A stretch of DNA of 64,000 nt from Silene latifolia (lineage: Eukaryota; Streptophyta; Magnoliopsida; Caryophyllales; Caryophyllaceae): contig NC_133538.1 in NCBI RefSeq assembly GCF_048544455.1, positions 5,362,658-5,426,657 of the forward strand, written 5' to 3'. This document shows, piece after piece, positions 9,746 through 22,322 of this stretch (within the stretch, counting starts at the first letter, position 1; each line of letters opens with the position of its first letter). The notes under the pieces are model-generated. The model was given only the letters and a program-made list of their open reading frames with translations, did no database searches and was not told the origin of the DNA. The position numbers and the translations under genes were made by a program.

Positions 9746-10835
9746 AATCAATGGCATCTGGAGAGATGATGTTGAAGGTATCTACCTTGTCCTAGAGAAA
9801 GAGAAACGGGCGAAAGACATCGGTCACCATACCCGGTTCGGACGCCCCTATCAGAATCCGAACAATCCAACGATCGTTCCAACAAAAAACGACCAAGTCG
9901 TCCCGGACGTAGACACTCAACCAAAGGCTCCTGAGAATTCAATCCTCAAACAGCTTCAGAAGGCAAAAGCCGAGATCTCAATTTGGCAACTGATCGCGAC
10001 ATCGTTTGAGCATCGACAGGCTTTGCTGCAAGCCTTGGGGAAATTGACCGTGCCCTCCACCTCTTCCCCTGAAGAAATAGTGGCGCACATGACAAGGGAC
10101 ACCCCTGATTTGAACAACCCAGTCGTCTTCTCCGACGAAGATATCTCTCCATTTGGAGCCAACCATAACCTTGCCCTGTACATTACCGTGCATTATCTCA
10201 GGAAGAATGTGCCCATGGTCCTTGTAGATGACGGATCCGCGGTAAATGTCATTCCCCTCAAGACTGCTCACAAGCTGGGTATTAAGGAAGCTGATTTGGC
10301 CCCAACAAATTAAGGAGTACGCGCCTACGATGACACTCGCCGCAAGGTCGCGGGGCTTATCACTCTGACTGTCGCAACAGGACCACCGGAAAGACAAACC
10401 AATTTTCAGGTGGTCGACATCGACGCCTCTTTCAATATGCTCCTGGGACGTCCCTGGATTCATGCTGTCAAGGGAGTTACCTCAACTCTCCACCAGAAGA
10501 TCAGGGTCCCCTTCGACGGGAAAACAATCACAATCTCTACTTCCTCGATCAAAGCTGTCATGAGAAAGGGAATAGCCTCCTAGACCATTGAGGAAGACAA
10601 TAATGAAATGTGGGGATTCCAAGCTGTGAATGCCATAAATTTTGAATCAACACCCTTTGATTGTGACCCGTTTGCTAATCTCACAGTCAACCACACCATG
10701 ATGTGCCAGGGTTACTTCCCGGGTCTACCCCTTAATCTACTAAAGAGCACCTTACCTCCCTTGAAACAGGCTAAGGTCTCCAACATTCCCTTCGGACTGG
10801 GATATGAGCCTACCGATGAAGATACCAGGAGATGA
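9746..10835 (+). pseudogene. pro: T1 protease region
   Basis: The aspartic protease cuts the Gag-Pol polyprotein. The frame (9462-10,835 phase) contains a Tat-type segment EISIWQLIATSFEHRQALLQ upstream and the active-site motif VDDGSAVNVIP at about 10,225-10,257, then the flap and C-terminal motif NMLLGRPWIH (about 10,434-10,463). It is broken by TAA at 10,311-10,313 (probably CAA before) and TAG at 10,581-10,583 (probably CAG before). A frameshift near 10,840 moves to the RT frame. Confidence 0.85.
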
Positions 10836-11920
10836 ACCTTCTAGTTTGAAAACGCAAGAAGCACGGGTTTATCCTCCGTCCCTATCATCTGACCCTCAAC
10901 GGATACTTTGTCCCTGAAGGAGAATCAGAGCTCTACCATAGCTTTCCGGAGCCGATCTATGACCCTGTGGCTAAGACCAGGTACCCGGGTGTGGAAGTCT
11001 TCCAGGACTGTTATTTCATCCCCGACAACAACGAAGCTGCTTCAACCGAGTGCAAGCCGTCATCATGCCTCGACGGACAAGCTGTCACTCTCCTCTTTGG
11101 AGAAGATAACATCAAGCACCTCGAATATGAGGACATCATCAACATCGCCTTGAAGGACAATCAATTCGACCCAACCGCCTTGATCTACGACACTGACCCG
11201 GAGAAAGCTACACAGGGCTGGAGGAAGACCGTCAAGTGGACCGATCGCCAAAGCCGTGTTCTCAAGATCACAACTGGAGAAGGACCTATCTTCAAGGAGG
11301 GAAGTGAAGATGAATCTGAGTCTGAGTCGGAGTCAGAGTCTGTCATAGCTCCTAACACTCCTGATGTCCCAGTCAAGGTCCCCTTCCCACTATTTTATCA
11401 CAAGGTTATGGCTGATGCAGAGGCTGAGTCTACCAGGGTCACCCCCGCTCCCATGAAAAGTGACAACCTGGAGCCTGTTCCAGGGGCCACCTCCTCTGTT
11501 GCGTCGCCTCTGACTGACCACGAGATGTCTGTCCTCTCCGAGCTTTTCGCTCGTGTCAACTTAATGAACGCTAAGTTTGCTAATGACTCGTCTCAATTTA
11601 ACTACAATGCAATTCTGAATGACTATGAGGAATTTGACTTGAGTGACTACCCACCTTACCTAGCCAAAGAACTTGACAAACGGGAAACCAGAACCCCCAT
11701 CATTGAGGAGACCGAACCTATTAACGTAGCAACTGACAACACACCTCAAGAACTTAGGATAGGGACAACCCTGGACCCCTCGGAAATATAACAGTTCATT
11801 GACCTCCTCCACGAATACAAGGACGTGTTCGCCTGGTCCTACAGAGATATGCTCGGGATTGATAGGGAAATTGCAGAGCACCGGATACCCATTAAGCCCG
11901 GAGCCAAACCCGTGAAATAG
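10836..11920 (+). pseudogene. pol: T1 protease-RT linker
   Basis: About 360 codons in the RT frame separate the protease from the RT core. The stretch is acidic, with a Glu/Ser repeat (SESESESES) from hexamer repeats at about 11,315-11,341. The end contains the conserved entry to plant Ty3 RT (EYKDVFAWSY at about 11,813-11,842). It is interrupted by TAA at 11,789-11,791 and TAG at 11,918-11,920. A long linker of this kind is usual for Tat elements. Confidence 0.75.
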
Positions 11921-13190
11921 AAGCTACGCCGGATGCGTCCTGAATGGGCCCTGAAAATCAAGGAAGAAGTGGATAAATGGTTCAAGGCCGGTTTCATCAA
12001 AGTGTCTGAATACTCCGACTGGGTGGCCAACATTGTGCCCGTACCGAAGAAAGACGGAAGAATTCGGGTTTGCCTCGACTTCAGGGATCTGAACAAGGCG
12101 AGTCCAAAGGACGACTTCCCTTTGCCACATGTTGACATTCTGGTGGACAATACTGCCGAGCATGCTCTCCTATCATTTATAGACGGGTATACTGGGTACA
12201 ACCAGATTAAAATAGCTGAGGAAGACATGCACAAGACTGTATTCACTACACAGTGGGGTACATATTTCTATACGGTCATGCCCTTCGGCCTCATCAATGC
12301 CGGAGCAACCTATCAAAGAACCGCTACCACACTCCTACATGATATGATGCACAAGGAGGTAGAGGTATATGTCGATGACATGATCGTTAAATAAAGAGAA
12401 CGGGATGGCCACATCAACGACCTTCGGAAATTCTTCGCTTGTCTGCGGAAATACAACATGAGACTAAATCCTCTGAAGTGTGCATTCGGGGTCACCTCCG
12501 GAAAACTCTTGGGACATGTCGTCAGCAAAAGAGGCATTGAGATTGACCCAACCAAAATCAAAGCCCTTCAGCAAATGCCTCGGCCTAGGAATGAGAAGGA
12601 GATTCGAGGATTTCTCGGTCAGGTCCAATACATCCGCCGCTTCATTGCCAAGCTCACCATGATTTGTGAACCAATATTAAAGAAACTTCGCGCCTCCGAT
12701 CACACCGATTGGTACAACGATTGTCAAAAGGCCTTCACCATGATAAAGGAAATCCTATCCAAACCTCTTGTCCTCATGCCACCTCAACCGGGGATTCCTC
12801 TATCCCTGTACCTGACTGTTACCAACACAGCCATGATGGGAGCTATGCTAGCACAAACAGTCGACGGCTAAGAACGAGCCATCTACTACATCAGTAAAAA
12901 GTTCATTGAGTACGAGACAAGGTACACCCAATTGGAAAAGACATGTTTTGCCCTAGTATGGTCAACAGAGAAGCTGCGGCATTACATGCTCAGCTACACG
13001 GTCCACATCTACTCCAAGATGGACCCGGTCAAATACATCTTCGAAAAACCCGTACTAAACGGAATACTGTCTAGGTGGACGCTCATGCTGTCCGAGTTCG
13101 ATCTCAAGTTTGTACCCCTCAAGGTTATCAAGGGAAGAGCAGTTGTCGATTTCCTAGCAGAGAATCCCGTCAATGAAGATCCAACGACTG
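11921..13190 (+). pseudogene. pol: T1 reverse transcriptase and RNase H1
   Basis: RT copies the element RNA into DNA and RNase H removes the RNA strand. Fingers and palm motifs are clear: VPVPKKDGRIRVCLDFRDLN near 12,035-12,094, the catalytic YVDDM at 12,368-12,382, then thumb and connection (GFLGQVQYIRRFI). The RNase H segment ends with YTQLEKTCFALVWSTEKLRH. TAA codons at 12,392 and 12,869 break the frame, although the catalytic box itself is intact. The order and the QVQYI motif are typical of the Tat lineage. Confidence 0.92.
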
Positions 13191-13640
13191 ATACATGGTC
13201 ACTTCCTGACGAAGACATCCTTTGTGCCGATTCCGACGCATGGGACCTATACTTCGACGGTGCATCTAATATGAGAGGCTTCGAGGTAGGAATCCTTCTA
13301 ATATCACCGGAGGGAGAACATGTTCCGATCTCGGTCGAACTAGACTTTGCCGTCACCAACAATGCCGCTGAATATGAAGCATGCCTCATCGGCCTACAAG
13401 CAGCCATCACACTTGGCATCAAGAGACTGAGGGTCCACGACGATTCCTCACTCATCATCAATCAGGTGTCCGGATCATGGAAAATACGATCTGACAGTTT
13501 AGCTCCCTACCGAGCAAAGATCAATCAAGAGGCCGAATTCTTCGACCAAATCGACTACTTCCACTTGCCGCGAGAGGAAAATCAATTTGCTGATGCCCTG
13601 GCAAAACTTGCCGCACTCGTCAACATACCTGACGACATGA
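13191..13640 (+). pseudogene. pol: T1 archaeal-type second RNase H
   Basis: This domain begins DLYFDGASN at about 13,244 and contains NNAAEYEACLIGLQAA and a C-terminal DALAKLAAL near 13,600. These are the DG/E/D motifs of the archaeal/plant-type RNase H that Tat-lineage elements carry in addition to the retroviral RNase H. No stop occurs within the domain. It is the strongest single marker that T1 belongs to the Tat lineage. Confidence 0.9.
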
Positions 13641-14973
13641 CATCGATGCCCCTATGTGTCGAGAGGAGGAGCGAGCCAGCCCATATTTGTGCCATCAACG
13701 ACGACAAGGAAAACCATGATGAACCTTGGTACCAAGCCATCCTCAACCACAAAACCAAAAACGAATTCCCTCCCAACTCTGATCAAAGAGGACAAAGAGC
13801 CATCCGTTTACTTGCATCACAATTCGTGATAAACCAAAATCAACTATACAAAAGAATACCCCAAGGAATTCTCCTCCTTTGCATTGACCATCACAAAGCT
13901 AAAAAAGTCATGCGAGAGGTCCACAACGAAGAATGTGGCCCTCACATGAGCGCAATGATGCTTACCCGAAAAATCATGCGGCTAGGTTACTACTGGACCT
14001 CCATGGAAGCCAATTGTCGTAACTACGTCAAACATTGCCATAATTGCCAAATCTTCGCCAACATACAACACATACCACCATCCCTTTTATACACCATGAC
14101 ATCACCCTGGCCTTTCTCAACCTGGGCATCGACATCATCGGGAAAGTTAACCCGGTGGGCATCAAAGGGCATTGCTTCGTCCTCGTCGCCATCGACTACT
14201 TTACGAAATGGGTAGAAGCGCAGTCATATGCAGTCTTGACCGCCAAACAAGTGGCCAAGTTCATCCAAAACAACATCATCTGCCGGTATGGGGTACCCCA
14301 TAAAATCATCAGCGATCAATGCTCTCACTTCCGGGCGGAAACTCAAGCCTTGCTGGACAAATACAAGATCAAACGGCATCGATCATCCCCCTACCGTCCC
14401 CAAACTAACGGAGCGGTGGAGGCAGCGAACAAAACTCTTGTCACCATTATCAAGAAAATGCAAGACAACTACCGCTATTGGCCGAGCAAACTCCCATTCG
14501 CACTCTGGTGATACCGAACCTCCATTCGAACACCGACAGGCACCACACTCTTCTACCTAGCATACGGTAGAGAGGCGGCTCAACCGGTAGAGTTAGAGGT
14601 CCCTTCTCTACGCATCCTACTAGAGAGTCAAGTCCCTGAGGCGGAATGGACCCGTCAAAGGTACGAGCAACTTACTCTTCTAGAGGAATGGCGACTCAAC
14701 GCCTTGCACAACGTCCAGCTTTACCACTGACGTATACAACAGGCGTTCAACAAGAAGGTCAAACCCAGGAACATCAGAGAGGGCGACTTGGTCCTCAAGT
14801 CCGTTCCAGCACCGCTACACGTCGATCCGAGGGGAAAATTCAAACCTAACTGGGTCAGGCCATACCTGGTTAAGAAAATACTTTTGGGGGGTGCAGTGAG
14901 ACTGAGTGACTTAGATGGGGAGGATTTTACAAACCCGACCAACCTAGACCAACTCAAGAGATACTACCCTTGA
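13641..14973 (+). pseudogene. int: T1 integrase
   Basis: Integrase inserts the cDNA. An HHCC zinc-binding region lies at about 13,890-14,050 (ending HCHNCQ). The DDE core has Asp at 14,131 (GIDIIG), Asp at 14,314 (ISDQ) and Glu at 14,419 (GAVEAANK). One G appears to be missing in the CTGGGCATCG string near 14,124, which shifts the frame just before the first Asp. TGA codons at 14,509 and 14,728 follow (the latter probably CGA before). The C-terminal domain ends DQLKRYYP with a stop at 14,971. Confidence 0.92.
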
Positions 14974-15776
14974 ACCATAACAACCAACAACCCAAGCCTA
15001 GTTCTACCACTAGCACCCCTTTTCAAGTCAAGTTCCTCAACGTGTTCTGATTTGATATTGCATGTTTTATCGAGTCTAAGTTGCGGTACCTTGCCCGTTT
15101 CAAAGGTCCTTTGATCTGTCAAAGGCAACATCCATTTACACTAAAACAAAAAAAACACCCTGAACTACGAGCATGGTTTGATTTCACCTCTTCAGGTGGA
15201 TACGTAGGCAGACCCTCTTATACCTGAGGGATACAACCACAAAACCCAATCAAAAATTTACAAAATATTTCGAACTACGATCATGGTTTGATTTCACCTA
15301 TTCAGGTGAATACGTAGGCAGTCCTTTCTTACACAAGAAGGATACAACCATCCCCACAATAAAAAAACAACAATCCCCATACAATAAAACCCCCACATAC
15401 AAAAAACATCCCCATCAAAAAAAGAGAAAGGGAACAACATTCCCTTTTATCCACAAAATACAAAAATAAGCCTTCTCCCTTCCTACAAAAATCCCACTTT
15501 CCTAAGTACAAACGTTTAGGACGATTCAAGTCGAATTGCCCTTACAAAATGGATGGAAGAAACAAGCGTTCACAATTTTCGACATGAGCAATCCTCTTAT
15601 TTAATTCATAATGGGAGGAATTACAATTTCAACAACAAATAAAGCTCGACGAGTCTACAACTTGTCAAAGGTAAGATGTCAACTAAAACACCTCACATTA
15701 TAAAACTAGCACAAAACACACAATAACTAGCTAATACAACATAATAAAAACTCACAAGAACAAATAATGGAGGTCT
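14974..15776 (+). other. T1 3' region, first part
   Basis: Non-coding sequence between integrase and the antisense ORF. Its only clear structure is a duplicated block at 15,163-15,350. The rest is AC-rich with short A-runs and no convincing ORF. Confidence 0.7.
15163..15350 (+). repeat. Two-copy direct repeat, about 85-105 bases
   Basis: Both copies start GAACTACGA(G/T)CATGGTTTGA (about 15,163 and 15,271), contain an inverted CCT..TCAGGTG element and the string ATACGTAGGCAG, and end in a GGATACAACCA. I recall similar strings near the 3' end of other Tat elements. Function is unknown. Confidence 0.85.
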
Positions 15777-17306
15777 TCACTCTTCCATTCTACCCTTACC
15801 TTTTCCCTCGGGGTACATCTTCCCCTTGTTCTTCTTGTTGGCCCGCCTAGCATGGACTTCCTCCTCGGAACGGATCCTCAACGAATCTAAAACGGCGACG
15901 GCCTCCGGTCTACCACAGGACCCCATGTCCGACCCAAAAAGAGCCAATGCACTGCTCACCGTATTCTTGGGGCCGGAACTCCTCCTCTTCGGTGGTGTTA
16001 TCACGTCGGGGGTAGCTCCACCAACATACTCCTCAAATAAGGCACGGTTGGCCTTGCCAACCTCTTGATACTTCAAGTCGACAACCTCGTCCTTACGAAA
16101 TTTGGATCTCTCCTCCACGGACGGAGCACGTGACCACTTGACTTAAGCGGGAGTCACCCATGTCCTGGCAACGGGGTTTGGTACCTCCCAAAGCGGCCGA
16201 GTGGCCCACCATCTTTCGAAGACCTCCACAAGCTCGGAGTTCCGGAAAACATTCTCTTGGACAAGAGTATCTTGAGCGGGCACCTTTTGTTGACGCCCCA
16301 TTTGCCTCATGAGCCTTTCGGGATAAATGAAGGAAGCAACCTTCAAACCCACCACCATAAAAAAACGAGGACTAGCACCCGAAGCGGGCAACCCCGTGAA
16401 GGACCTCAAGTGCCACCATGGCACCACTCAACGGATATGAGGACCACCCTCCTCCGCCAATCTTGCGGCCCAATAAACCTCGGTAGAAGCAAAACTATCC
16501 GGGTAAAACTTCTTCCTCATGGTAAGGTGACGGAAGGAATAAGAAGAAGAATCAACCGGAGGCTCTACATACCTTAGCCTCTCAAATAGCCACACTTGAA
16601 GGATCCTTGGGGACCCAAATGAGGGAGCTTCTCCACAAGATCCTTCCTTGTCCAAAGCTAGTATGATCTCTCCAAGCACCAACCATGATGGATCTCTACC
16701 ATGCTCCATTTGCTCAACCACGTGGATAAGGGTCATGCTACCATAGCATTTTGGCCTTTCCTTTTTCAAAACATCAACAAAGAGGTACACATGGACAAGG
16801 CAAAAGGCAAGAGCCCTTTTCCTAGCCACCTCCGAAACATTGGTATCTAATCGATTTGAAAAGATGTTGATAAGAGCCAACATATCCACACCATGTGGAG
16901 CAAGAAGGAAGTTGACTTGACTTGTCGACAAACCCAACATAGAACGAAATTTCTCCTTATAGCACAACCGAGTCGGAGGAAGCACCAGAACACAACCCGG
17001 CCACCCACCAATGGCTCCAACTTCTTCGGCAAGAGGACAAATTTTACCTTTCGGGAAAACGAAAACATGGTGTTTCGAATCCCAAAACCGAGAACATGCT
17101 TCAAGAAATGAAGGTTGCACCTTGACTTGACGAAGCACCAACAATTGACCAACTCCCATGCAAATGAGTTGATACTTTTCGGGAGGCGACAAATCCCGAC
17201 ACCATTGTCGCAATGCATTCTCAAAAGCATCCATGAAATATTTTTGTGGAAGAAGAAGAAGAAGTTTTGTAGAGATGTTTTTTGTGTGTTTCGGATGATG
17301 AAACAA
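15777..17306 (-). pseudogene. T1 antisense accessory ORF, plant-mobile-domain-like
   Basis: Three - strand segments (17,306-16,428, 16,427-16,143, 16,142-15,777) lie in one frame, about 510 codons, broken only by TGA at 16,428-16,430 (TGG expected) and TAA at 16,143-16,145. The core, with FLEACSRFWDSKHHVFVFP followed by GKICPLAEEVGAI and a Gly-Gly-Trp-Pro, resembles the plant mobile domain (PMD) family, which pairs a W..THTF..P pattern with a leucine-rich helix. The C-terminus is Lys/Arg/Glu-rich and could act as a nuclear signal. Tat/Retand elements are known to carry antisense extra ORFs in this position. Its role in the element is unknown. Confidence 0.7.
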
Positions 17307-19825
17307 TGAAGCACAAACATCACTATTTATACAAAAATGATCAGCGCGTTTTTCAGAAAAAGGGGAGAGCTGGCTTCCATTGCCAGGCAGCTCGCGCCTC
17401 TTTGGGCCTTCCCTAGGATTCCCGCTGTTGACTTGTCTTTTTCAACTTGTGTTTTCTCCTGACACCTCAAACCTCCCACCAGGACACTCGCGCCTCTTCG
17501 GGATGATCCAGGATATTTTGTGTTTCCTCACACTCACATCTCCTTTCTTTCGCGTTTTACGAAATCCGACACGGTTTCCATGACGCAACTTTAAACATCG
17601 TTTCCATGTCAATCAAAATTGCGAAAATTTTTCACTTTTTCACAATTTTCCATCAAAATATAAATCGAAAATTGATAACACTACATCAGTTTTCCTCCAA
17701 AATTCAAGCACTCACAAATTCGAGTCTTGACCTCAAAAATCAAATACACTCGCAAAAATATTTTCTAAAAGTTCACTCCTGACGGTTTGAGTTTGAATTT
17801 TTCGAGTCACAAATCAATTTCAACATTTCAACGCAATTTAATTCAAGACACGAGTTAATTGCTCAATTTTCAAATTAATTCCTTTTATCTAAAGTGACGA
17901 CTTGTCGCGGAATTTTCAAAAATATCATTTCAAATTTCAAATTTAACTTCAAGTCATCTTGGCTAAATTTTGTTTTCAATCAAATGCTTTTACGTGTTTA
18001 CGTTTATGTAAATGTGCTATTTGTTGCCTGTTTTCTACACTAACGATGCAGGAACTGGCCCAAAGCAAAAGGATAATTGACAGCCGACAGCGCTCCTCCG
18101 AAACACAACAAAAAAAGCCAAAAATCACAAATGAACCACAATCCAAAAACACATATATACAAACCGCCTCACGCAAAATACATCGACACGCATTTGATAC
18201 GGACAGCTGACCGTACAAACAGGATTCAATATAGACATCTATCATACAGACACTGGCCTAAAACAACCATCTATCATACAGACATTGGCCTAAGACAACG
18301 AACTGGAGGCTACCCGCTACCTACCGAACTAAACACTCTCTATCCTCTTAAACAGAAAAGAAAGGGAGCAACACAAGGAACAGAGGAGCAACAGCGGAAG
18401 CAGAGGTGATTACCATTATGGTAATACCTCGTTCCTCCTCCACGACAAAAATGAAGACAGTGTCTGGCAGACTTGGGATGATAAGGAGGCCAAGAACCAT
18501 GATGCGACGCACCACCCCGGTGCTGACCCCCAATCATCAGCCATCCTGTCTATGAGCCACAATGAAAGGACAAGCCGGCCACATTAGCCGCCTCTCCTCC
18601 TCTACGGAAGCATCCTCCACCACCGCCTCGAATCCGGCAGCCTCCTCGGTCACTGCAGCTCCTCCGGGATCATCCTCCTCCTCCAATGCCTCCACGACGG
18701 ACCCCATAGGTCCCAATTGGTACCCTGCGATCAAAAGAAAAAACAAAAAAACGTCAGCCAAAATTTCGGCATTATGACGGCGTAAAATGGACAAATCCAA
18801 AAAAAAAAAAAAAACACAACCTGCAAAGCAAAACAAGGGCAATCCCGCCCAAACACAGACACAAAACAATTCACAAAAAACGACTCGCCCCTCTTTTCAA
18901 GCAAAAGACGAGTCAAAACAACCAAAAAAAGGCATTTAAAGACCCATACAAGGTCCACCAACAACCCAAAATACGTTCCCAATGCAATGAGGAATTTTTC
19001 TACGGCTCAAAAGGGCAATTCATACGCCAATTTGAGCGCAACCGGTCAAAATTTCAAAAACGACCGCAAAGAGGCCAACGTGATTTTATACTACCAATAA
19101 GGTCCATTTCAAGGCAAACTGACTCGATTTAAGCCCAAACAGGCGCTTATTTTGTCAGACATAAGACCGTAACAAAAGTCAAAAATTCCAAATTTTGCCT
19201 ACAATACCCAACAAAGGTCCATAATGGCAAATATGAACTTTCCCGACTACAATACAACCTAGTGGGGCCCACTACCCAAGCAAATAAACTTGGCATTGTG
19301 AGATGAGACGGTTTCTCCACCTCACTCACGTTTTTTGAGCATAGGGAGCGGGAAGGGGACCAAAATGCAAACTAAAAGCACCCTTATACCCCTAAACAGG
19401 TTTCTAACTTAATGCAATCATCAATTTCACTCGAAATGGGCTCAATCAAAAATGCCCAAATCGATTTTCTAGGGTAAAATTTCGCCCTAATTCAATTAAG
19501 CTAAAGACCAACAAATTCAAATAGATTCAAGAGGAAATACATACCTTGAGATGACATTATGGTTGATAGCACGAATGGAAGTGAGCAAAGGTCCAACAAT
19601 GGCGATTTTTGTGGGATTTTCATGTCAAAGGTTGAAGATGAATGAGGGTGGAATGCAGCCAAGCATCGCGTCTTTTACATAAAAATAGGGAAGCCCCTTT
19701 GGTTCGCAAGGTGGCTCGCGCCTCAATCAGGCCCCCCTTGCTTTTTCACCGAAATTTGGGCTTTAGCCCAAATTCCCATATTAAATTTCGAGTTTTGTTG
19801 ACGACATTCATGACCGTCATTTTTC
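17307..19825 (+). other. T1 3' region, middle part, non-coding
   Basis: About 2.5 kb of AT-rich sequence with no ORF I trust. It carries three copies of a GC-rich unit centred on CTCGCGCCTC at 17,391, 17,487 and 19,714. Sequence at 18,410-18,780 is GC-richer, with Ser/Ala-rich reading on the + strand and Glu/Ala-rich on the - strand, but nothing recognisable. Confidence 0.65.
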
Positions 19826-20198
19826 AAATACAAAAACAAATAGTGAAATTCCAAAATTCACTATTTCTTCAAATTTCAAAATAATAGTGAAATCAAAATT
19901 CACTATTTCCTCACATTTCAACGACGGCATATAAACCGTCACTCCAATTAATAGTGAAATCAAAATTCACTATTTCCTTACATTTCAACGATGGCACATA
20001 AACTGTCACTCCAATTAATAGTGAAGATTCCAAATTCGCTATTTCCTTCACATGTCAACGACGACACATAAACCGTCACTTCAATTAATAGTGAAGATTC
20101 CAAATTCACTATTTCCATCAAAGTCAAAGGCGGCACATAAACCGTCACTTCAATTAATAGTGAAGATTCAAAATTCGCTATTTCCTTTACATGTCAAC
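19826..20198 (+). repeat. About 60-66-base tandem repeat, left part
   Basis: Units carry GGC(G/A)CATAAACCGTCACT followed by AATTAATAGTGAA and an inverted AATTC(A/G)CTATTTCC, so each unit holds a short hairpin (TAGTGAA...TTCACTA). About five imperfect copies are present before the solo LTR, and the array resumes at 21,512. Confidence 0.9.
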
Positions 20199-21511
20199 TA
20201 TTGGAGTAAGTGTCCCAACAATAATGCGATCACAATTGTCGATCATATTGATCACATATTTAAATCTCATAACAAGAATACGAAAGGGATGATACATTAC
20301 ATATATAGTCAACTGGTCCACACATATCGGTAATGATTGGTTGGTTAGAGTTTGACATTACTGTCGTGCGACGGTGGTGATCATTTGATCCCTTGAGGTC
20401 ACACCTTAAGGACGATTCCCTTAATTGAAAAAGGTTAATTAATTGTATGTCGATACAGATTAATTAATTCCTTAAAATTAAACAAATTATTATCATAAGA
20501 GAGAAAATGACATCTTATTATAATGTGATTAAATAAGATTTTATTTAGTAATTTAAGAAGTTATAATACTAAAATTAATTGGTGTTTACGAAACACGCGA
20601 GATGAGAATGATAAGTTAGTTATAATTACAAGATGTTGTGAATTATACTAACTAGTATATAAATGACCATTTTATGTGAAAGTAATTTTGAATTACTAGT
20701 CAAGTTGTTAAATGTGATTTATTTCATTTGTAAATGATATTTAATTTGTTAAATATGCATTTTAAATTAAAACATGACATAAGACATGTCACATGTCACA
20801 TGACATACAATTGTACAATTGACAAAAATAAAATGGACTCCATATTACACATGATAACCGATAATTGGTGGGCAATTTTAGAAGTTTTGTCTTATTCATT
20901 TGTCTTATTCATTTTTCTATGACATTTGATAGTGACTTGACTATGACAAAGGCTTACACTAACTAGTCTTGTGAAGACAAAAAGGAAAAAGAAAAAGGGT
21001 CCTATAACCCTCCATACCCACCGGTTTTTCACATGTAACAATTGAGAGTTTTTTCTCAATTTTTCATTCTCTCATGTTTTTTATGATAAACACAACACTC
21101 TCTCTCTTGTTCTTCATAAAAATTATTTTTATGAATCTAATTTGTACAAATCAATCACTAATAATACTAGTAGTAGTATATGAGTATTATTAATCGATTT
21201 TAAGGTAAACCAAATTACAAATATCTAGTACATATTATTTTGTGGGTTTTTGGGATAGTCTTGGGTGCTACTTATTGGAGGGCTTCTATTTGAAGTCATG
21301 GATGATCATCCTAACGTATTTTCTAGCTCAAGAACAAATGAAGGTAGGAGACTTTCATTTGTGCCCATTTGGCCGAATTTTGATGGTGATAAAACGATTT
21401 TCTCATCTCTTGTTATTTTGTTTGCATGCATAAGATCAACAATTTATTTTATGACTAAATAAATTAATTCATATATGAATATGTAAAATAATCTGATTAA
21501 TATTTCCAACA
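20199..21511 (+). mobile_element. Probable solo LTR, 1.3 kb, inserted in the tandem array
   Basis: The insert begins TATTGGAG and ends TTTCCAACA, close to the TGTTGG...CCAACA ends of many Ty1/copia LTRs with one G-to-A change at the start. GTCAAC occurs immediately before (20,193-20,198) and immediately after (21,512-21,517). A 5-base target duplication is expected; six bases match here, perhaps by chance. The repeat array continues on the far side in register. No coding region is present. Confidence 0.68.
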
Positions 21512-21785
21512 GTCAACGGTGGCACATAAACCGTCACTTCAATTGATAGTGAAGATTCCAAATTCACTATTTCCATCAAAGTCAACGGCGGCACATAAAC
21601 CGTCACTTCAATTAATAGTGAAGATTCCAAATTCACTATTTCCTTCAAATGTCAACGGCGGCACATAAACCGTCACTCCAAACGTGATAGCAGAATTTAA
21701 AATTTGCTATTTCCTTCAAAATTCAAAAAAGAACAACGAATGGTGAAGATTCCAAATTCACTATTCCTTCAAATACCAACAGGGG
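21512..21785 (+). repeat. Same 60-66-base tandem repeat, right part
   Basis: Three to four units with the CATAAACCGTCACT core and the TAGTGAA/TTCACTA hairpin follow, the last ones degenerate. Together with 19,826-20,198 they formed one continuous array before the solo LTR inserted. Confidence 0.9.
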
Positions 21786-21930
21786 GCTTCCTTGCGTAAC
21801 CCGCTCATTTAAAAAAACAGTTATAATGAAGATTCAAATTCACTATTTCCACGGCGGCATCATGAGTTCGCTACTTTCAAAACAAGCCCATTCGACGCGG
21901 CTATTCTCACGGTCCATTAACCGACCGCCC

Positions 21931-22182
21931 CATGGCTGGGGAGCCTTACTACACACCATGGCTGGCGAGCCTTACTACACACCCGAGCCTTACTATGCAC
22001 CATGGTTGGCGAGCCTTACTACGCACCATGGCTGGCGAGCCTTACTACGCACCATGGCTGGCGAGCCTTAACACGCACCATGGCTGGCGAGCCTTACCAC
22101 GCACCATGGCTGGCGAGCCTTACCACGCACCATGGCTGGCAAGCCTTACTACGCACCAGGGCTGGCGAGCCTTTGTCCGCAA
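21931..22182 (+). repeat. 26-base tandem repeat near T1 polypurine tract
   Basis: Copies of a CATGGCTGGCGAGCCTTAC-type unit start at 21,931, 21,957, 22,001, 22,027, 22,053, 22,079, 22,105, 22,131 and 22,157, one with a short deletion. As 26 is not a multiple of 3, the array reads open in several frames with similar peptides; these frames are not genes. Confidence 0.95.
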
Positions 22183-22322
22183 ACAACCCAAGGACATATC
22201 CCAAAGACGCCTCGAATACGACTCCTTACCAGATCTGGCGAGCCGTTGTCCGCAAACGTGCAGGGACATATCCGAAGATGCCTCAGGCATGACTCCTTCT
22301 TATGGTTGGCGAGCCTTTATAT
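22165..22322 (+). repeat. About 75-base direct repeat after the 26-base array
   Basis: Two diverged copies contain GCGAGCC(T/G)TTGTCCGCAAAC, a GGACATATCC string and a GACTCCTT string, at about 22,165-22,240 and 22,240-22,322. Each includes a GGCGAGCC core from the 26-base unit, so this is a higher-order derivative. Confidence 0.75.

Noticed and set aside
16257..16577. + strand ORFs over the antisense accessory gene
   Set aside because: No domain; the - strand frame is longer and has domain-like sequence.
18348..18869. Glu/Ala-rich - strand frame (18,869-18,348, one stop) as a second antisense accessory gene
   Set aside because: No recognisable family, low complexity, and an equally open Ser-rich frame on the other strand.
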